The notes beneath the pieces were generated by a model, which was given only the letters and a program-made list of their open reading frames with translations, was not told the DNA's origin and searched no databases. From contig JAVWJE010000108.1 in the NCBI GenBank assembly GCA_036639135.1, forward strand, positions 1-5,045: a DNA stretch of 5,045 nucleotides, in the 5' to 3' direction. Positions 3,677-5,045 of this stretch are shown here, in pieces (within the stretch, counting starts at the first letter, position 1; each line of letters begins with the position of its first letter). Source of the stretch: Carnobacterium_A sp036639135 (lineage in GTDB: Bacteria; Bacillota; Bacilli; Lactobacillales; Carnobacteriaceae). The position numbers and the translations under genes were made by a program.

Positions 3677-5045
3677 ATGAAAGAAATGAAAGTAATCAAT
3701 TTAACAAAAACATATGGGGAAAAGGTATTGTTTGACGATATCAGTTTTTCAATTCGAACAGGCGAACGAGTCGGATTGATTGGTGTAAATGGTACAGGTA
3801 AAAGTAACTTATTAAATGTTATCACAGGTAAAGATAGTGGTGAAAAAGGTGAAATTTCAACGCCGAAAGGCTATACAATGGGCTATTTATTACAAGAACA
3901 AGAATTTAACGAAGAATTGACTGTTTTTGATACTATATTTGAAGGGGACACTCCTATTCTAGTTGCTTTAAGAAATTACGAAAAAGCTTTAGAAAATCTA
4001 ATCTTAGATGCGATGAATGAAAAATATCAAAATGCTTATTCTAAAGCTGAACAAGCAATGAATGATCATGATGCTTGGTTAGCTGAAACAAATGCAAAGA
4101 CAATCTTAAGTAAGTTAGGCGTTATTGACTTAGAGCAACCGATTGCGACATTATCTGGTGGACAAAGAAAACGAGTTGGTCTTGCTCAAGTATTGATACA
4201 AGAGCCAGATTTACTCGTTTTAGATGAGCCTACAAACCATCTGGACTTTAAAACAATTACTTGGTTAGAAAATTATTTAAGTTCATACCGCGGAGCGTTA
4301 CTATTAGTAACCCACGACCGTTATTTCTTAGATAGAATTGCAAACCGAATGATTGAATTGTCTCATGGGAAAACTATTATGTACTCAGGTAACTATGAAA
4401 GCTACATCGTGGCTAGGGCAGAACGACAAGAAGCATCTATTCGTGCAGACCACAAAAGAAAGCAACTTTATACGAAAGAATTGGCATGGATGCGGACTGG
4501 AGCCAAAGCTCGTTCGACTAAACAACAAGCTAGAATCAAACGCTTCTCTGACTTGGAAGAAAATCTCCATCAATCAAATGTAGATGATTCAGTTGAAATG
4601 AATCTAGAAGGATCACGTATTGGTAAACGAGTCTTTGATTTGAAAGATGCTTCATTAACATTTGTTGGTCATCCTATTATCGAAAATTTTAATTTGTTGA
4701 TTCAAGCAAAAGATCGTATTGGTATTAGTGGTAAAAATGGTGCTGGAAAGTCAACATTATTAAACGTACTTGCTGGACGGATTAAATTAGATTCAGGAGA
4801 ACTAGTCGTTGGTGAAACTGTAAAAATTGCTTACTACACACAAATGACCGAAGAAATGGACCCGAAAAAACGCGTCATTTCATTTTTACAAGAAGTCGGT
4901 GAAGAAGTAGAAACCTCTAATGGAGAACGTATTAGTGTAACCAACCTATTGGAGCAGTTTTTATTTGAAAAATCTAGCCATGGGACGTTAATCGGTAAAT
5001 TATCTGGTGGAGAAAAAAGAAGATTGTATCTATTGAAACTATTAA
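3677..5045 (+). CDS. yfmR: ABC-F ATPase, Uup/YfmR type (3' end beyond the window)
   Basis: The frame from ATG 3677 stays open to the window edge, giving 456 codons of a protein usually near 630 residues. It has two nucleotide-binding domains in one chain and no membrane segments, as in ABC-F translation factors that act on the ribosome. NBD1 has Walker A GVNGTGKS (36-43), signature LSGGQ (159-163), Walker B LLVLDEPTNHLD (179-190, catalytic E184) and the switch histidine H213. The interdomain linker contains WMRTGAKARSTKQQARIKRF (271-290), basic and typical of the Uup/YfmR P-site-tRNA interaction motif. NBD2 has Walker A GKNGAGKS (352-359) and signature LSGGE (442-446); its Walker B and any C-terminal coiled coil lie outside. 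B. subtilis YfmR helps clear stalled ribosomes, notably at proline-rich stretches together with EF-P; E. coli Uup is the counterpart. Residue 44 is Asn where Thr or Ser is usual. GTGGAGA (3664-3670) is the ribosome binding site. Assignment to YfmR over other ABC-F groups rests on the linker and N-terminus. Confidence 0.9.
   Translation, partial: MKEMKVINLTKTYGEKVLFDDISFSIRTGERVGLIGVNGTGKSNLLNVITGKDSGEKGEISTPKGYTMGYLLQEQEFNEELTVFDTIFEGDTPILVALRNYEKALENLILDAMNEKYQNAYSKAEQAMNDHDAWLAETNAKTILSKLGVIDLEQPIATLSGGQRKRVGLAQVLIQEPDLLVLDEPTNHLDFKTITWLENYLSSYRGALLLVTHDRYFLDRIANRMIELSHGKTIMYSGNYESYIVARAERQEASIRADHKRKQLYTKELAWMRTGAKARSTKQQARIKRFSDLEENLHQSNVDDSVEMNLEGSRIGKRVFDLKDASLTFVGHPIIENFNLLIQAKDRIGISGKNGAGKSTLLNVLAGRIKLDSGELVVGETVKIAYYTQMTEEMDPKKRVISFLQEVGEEVETSNGERISVTNLLEQFLFEKSSHGTLIGKLSGGEKRRLYLLKLL

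Noticed and set aside
3643..3735. 30-codon frame starting at ATG 3643, overlapping the ABC-F start
   Set aside because: It could look like an ABC-F leader peptide. However, no Shine-Dalgarno sequence precedes it, and most of it lies inside the ABC-F gene in another frame.
3604..3825. 73-codon minus-strand frame over the ABC-F start
   Set aside because: It is antisense to the ABC-F promoter, ribosome binding site and first P-loop, with no independent support.
4353..4583. 76-codon plus-strand frame and an opposing 62-codon frame within the ABC-F gene
   Set aside because: The continuous ABC-F frame through this interval encodes the conserved tRNA-contacting linker, so both are shadows.
1..5045. 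Search for mobile elements, CRISPR repeats, tRNA genes or an accessory defence system
   Set aside because: No transposase, integrase, direct-repeat array, tRNA fold or defence-type gene was seen. Every sizeable gene is a recognisable housekeeping type.

Overview
The window is AT-rich (roughly one-third G+C by eye) chromosomal DNA from a low-GC Firmicute, most likely a member of the Lactobacillales of the Enterococcus/Carnobacterium/Vagococcus type. This rests on four things: the 3' end of an RNase P RNA directly followed by ypsC (the gene order known from Bacillus and relatives), an EbsA-like membrane protein of the lactic-acid-bacterial type, AGGAG-like ribosome binding sites, and strong A/T-ending codon preference. 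The genus cannot be fixed from the sequence. All recognised genes are housekeeping functions, and there are no insertion sequences, phage genes, CRISPR arrays or tRNAs.

Layout. Positions 1-38 are the last bases of rnpB, closed by a strong terminator (39-69). ypsC (138-1274, +) encodes a THUMP-domain RNA methyltransferase. It converges on a short RNase HI-family gene (1334-1744, -), and the two share a bidirectional terminator (about 1287-1328). The RNase HI gene diverges from an ebsA-like gene (1838-2296, +) across a 93-bp spacer holding an extended -10 promoter and two AT-rich palindromes. ebsA converges on a cold-shock protein gene (2361-2570, -) over a second two-way terminator (2295-2329). 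The csp gene has a near-consensus promoter and an 80-90 nt leader with an AU-only hairpin next to its Shine-Dalgarno sequence. Positions 2690-2948 hold no recognisable gene, but contain a 43-codon minus-strand ORF, a long hairpin and a 13-codon upstream ORF. Then come a uracil-DNA-glycosylase-superfamily gene lacking every Fe-S cysteine (2949-3590, +) and an ABC-F translation factor of the Uup/YfmR type (3677 to the window edge, open throughout, 3' end missing).

Functional theme. Most genes act on nucleic acids or the ribosome: tRNA processing (rnpB), RNA methylation (ypsC), RNA-DNA hybrid removal (RNase HI), RNA chaperoning (csp), uracil excision (UDG-like) and ribosome rescue (ABC-F). They are mostly separate transcription units, so this is a housekeeping neighbourhood and not one operon. 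I found no convincing new multi-gene system. The best leads are the cysteine-free UDG-like protein with its upstream ORF, the small minus-strand ORF overlapping the csp promoter, and the structured 2690-2948 interval.
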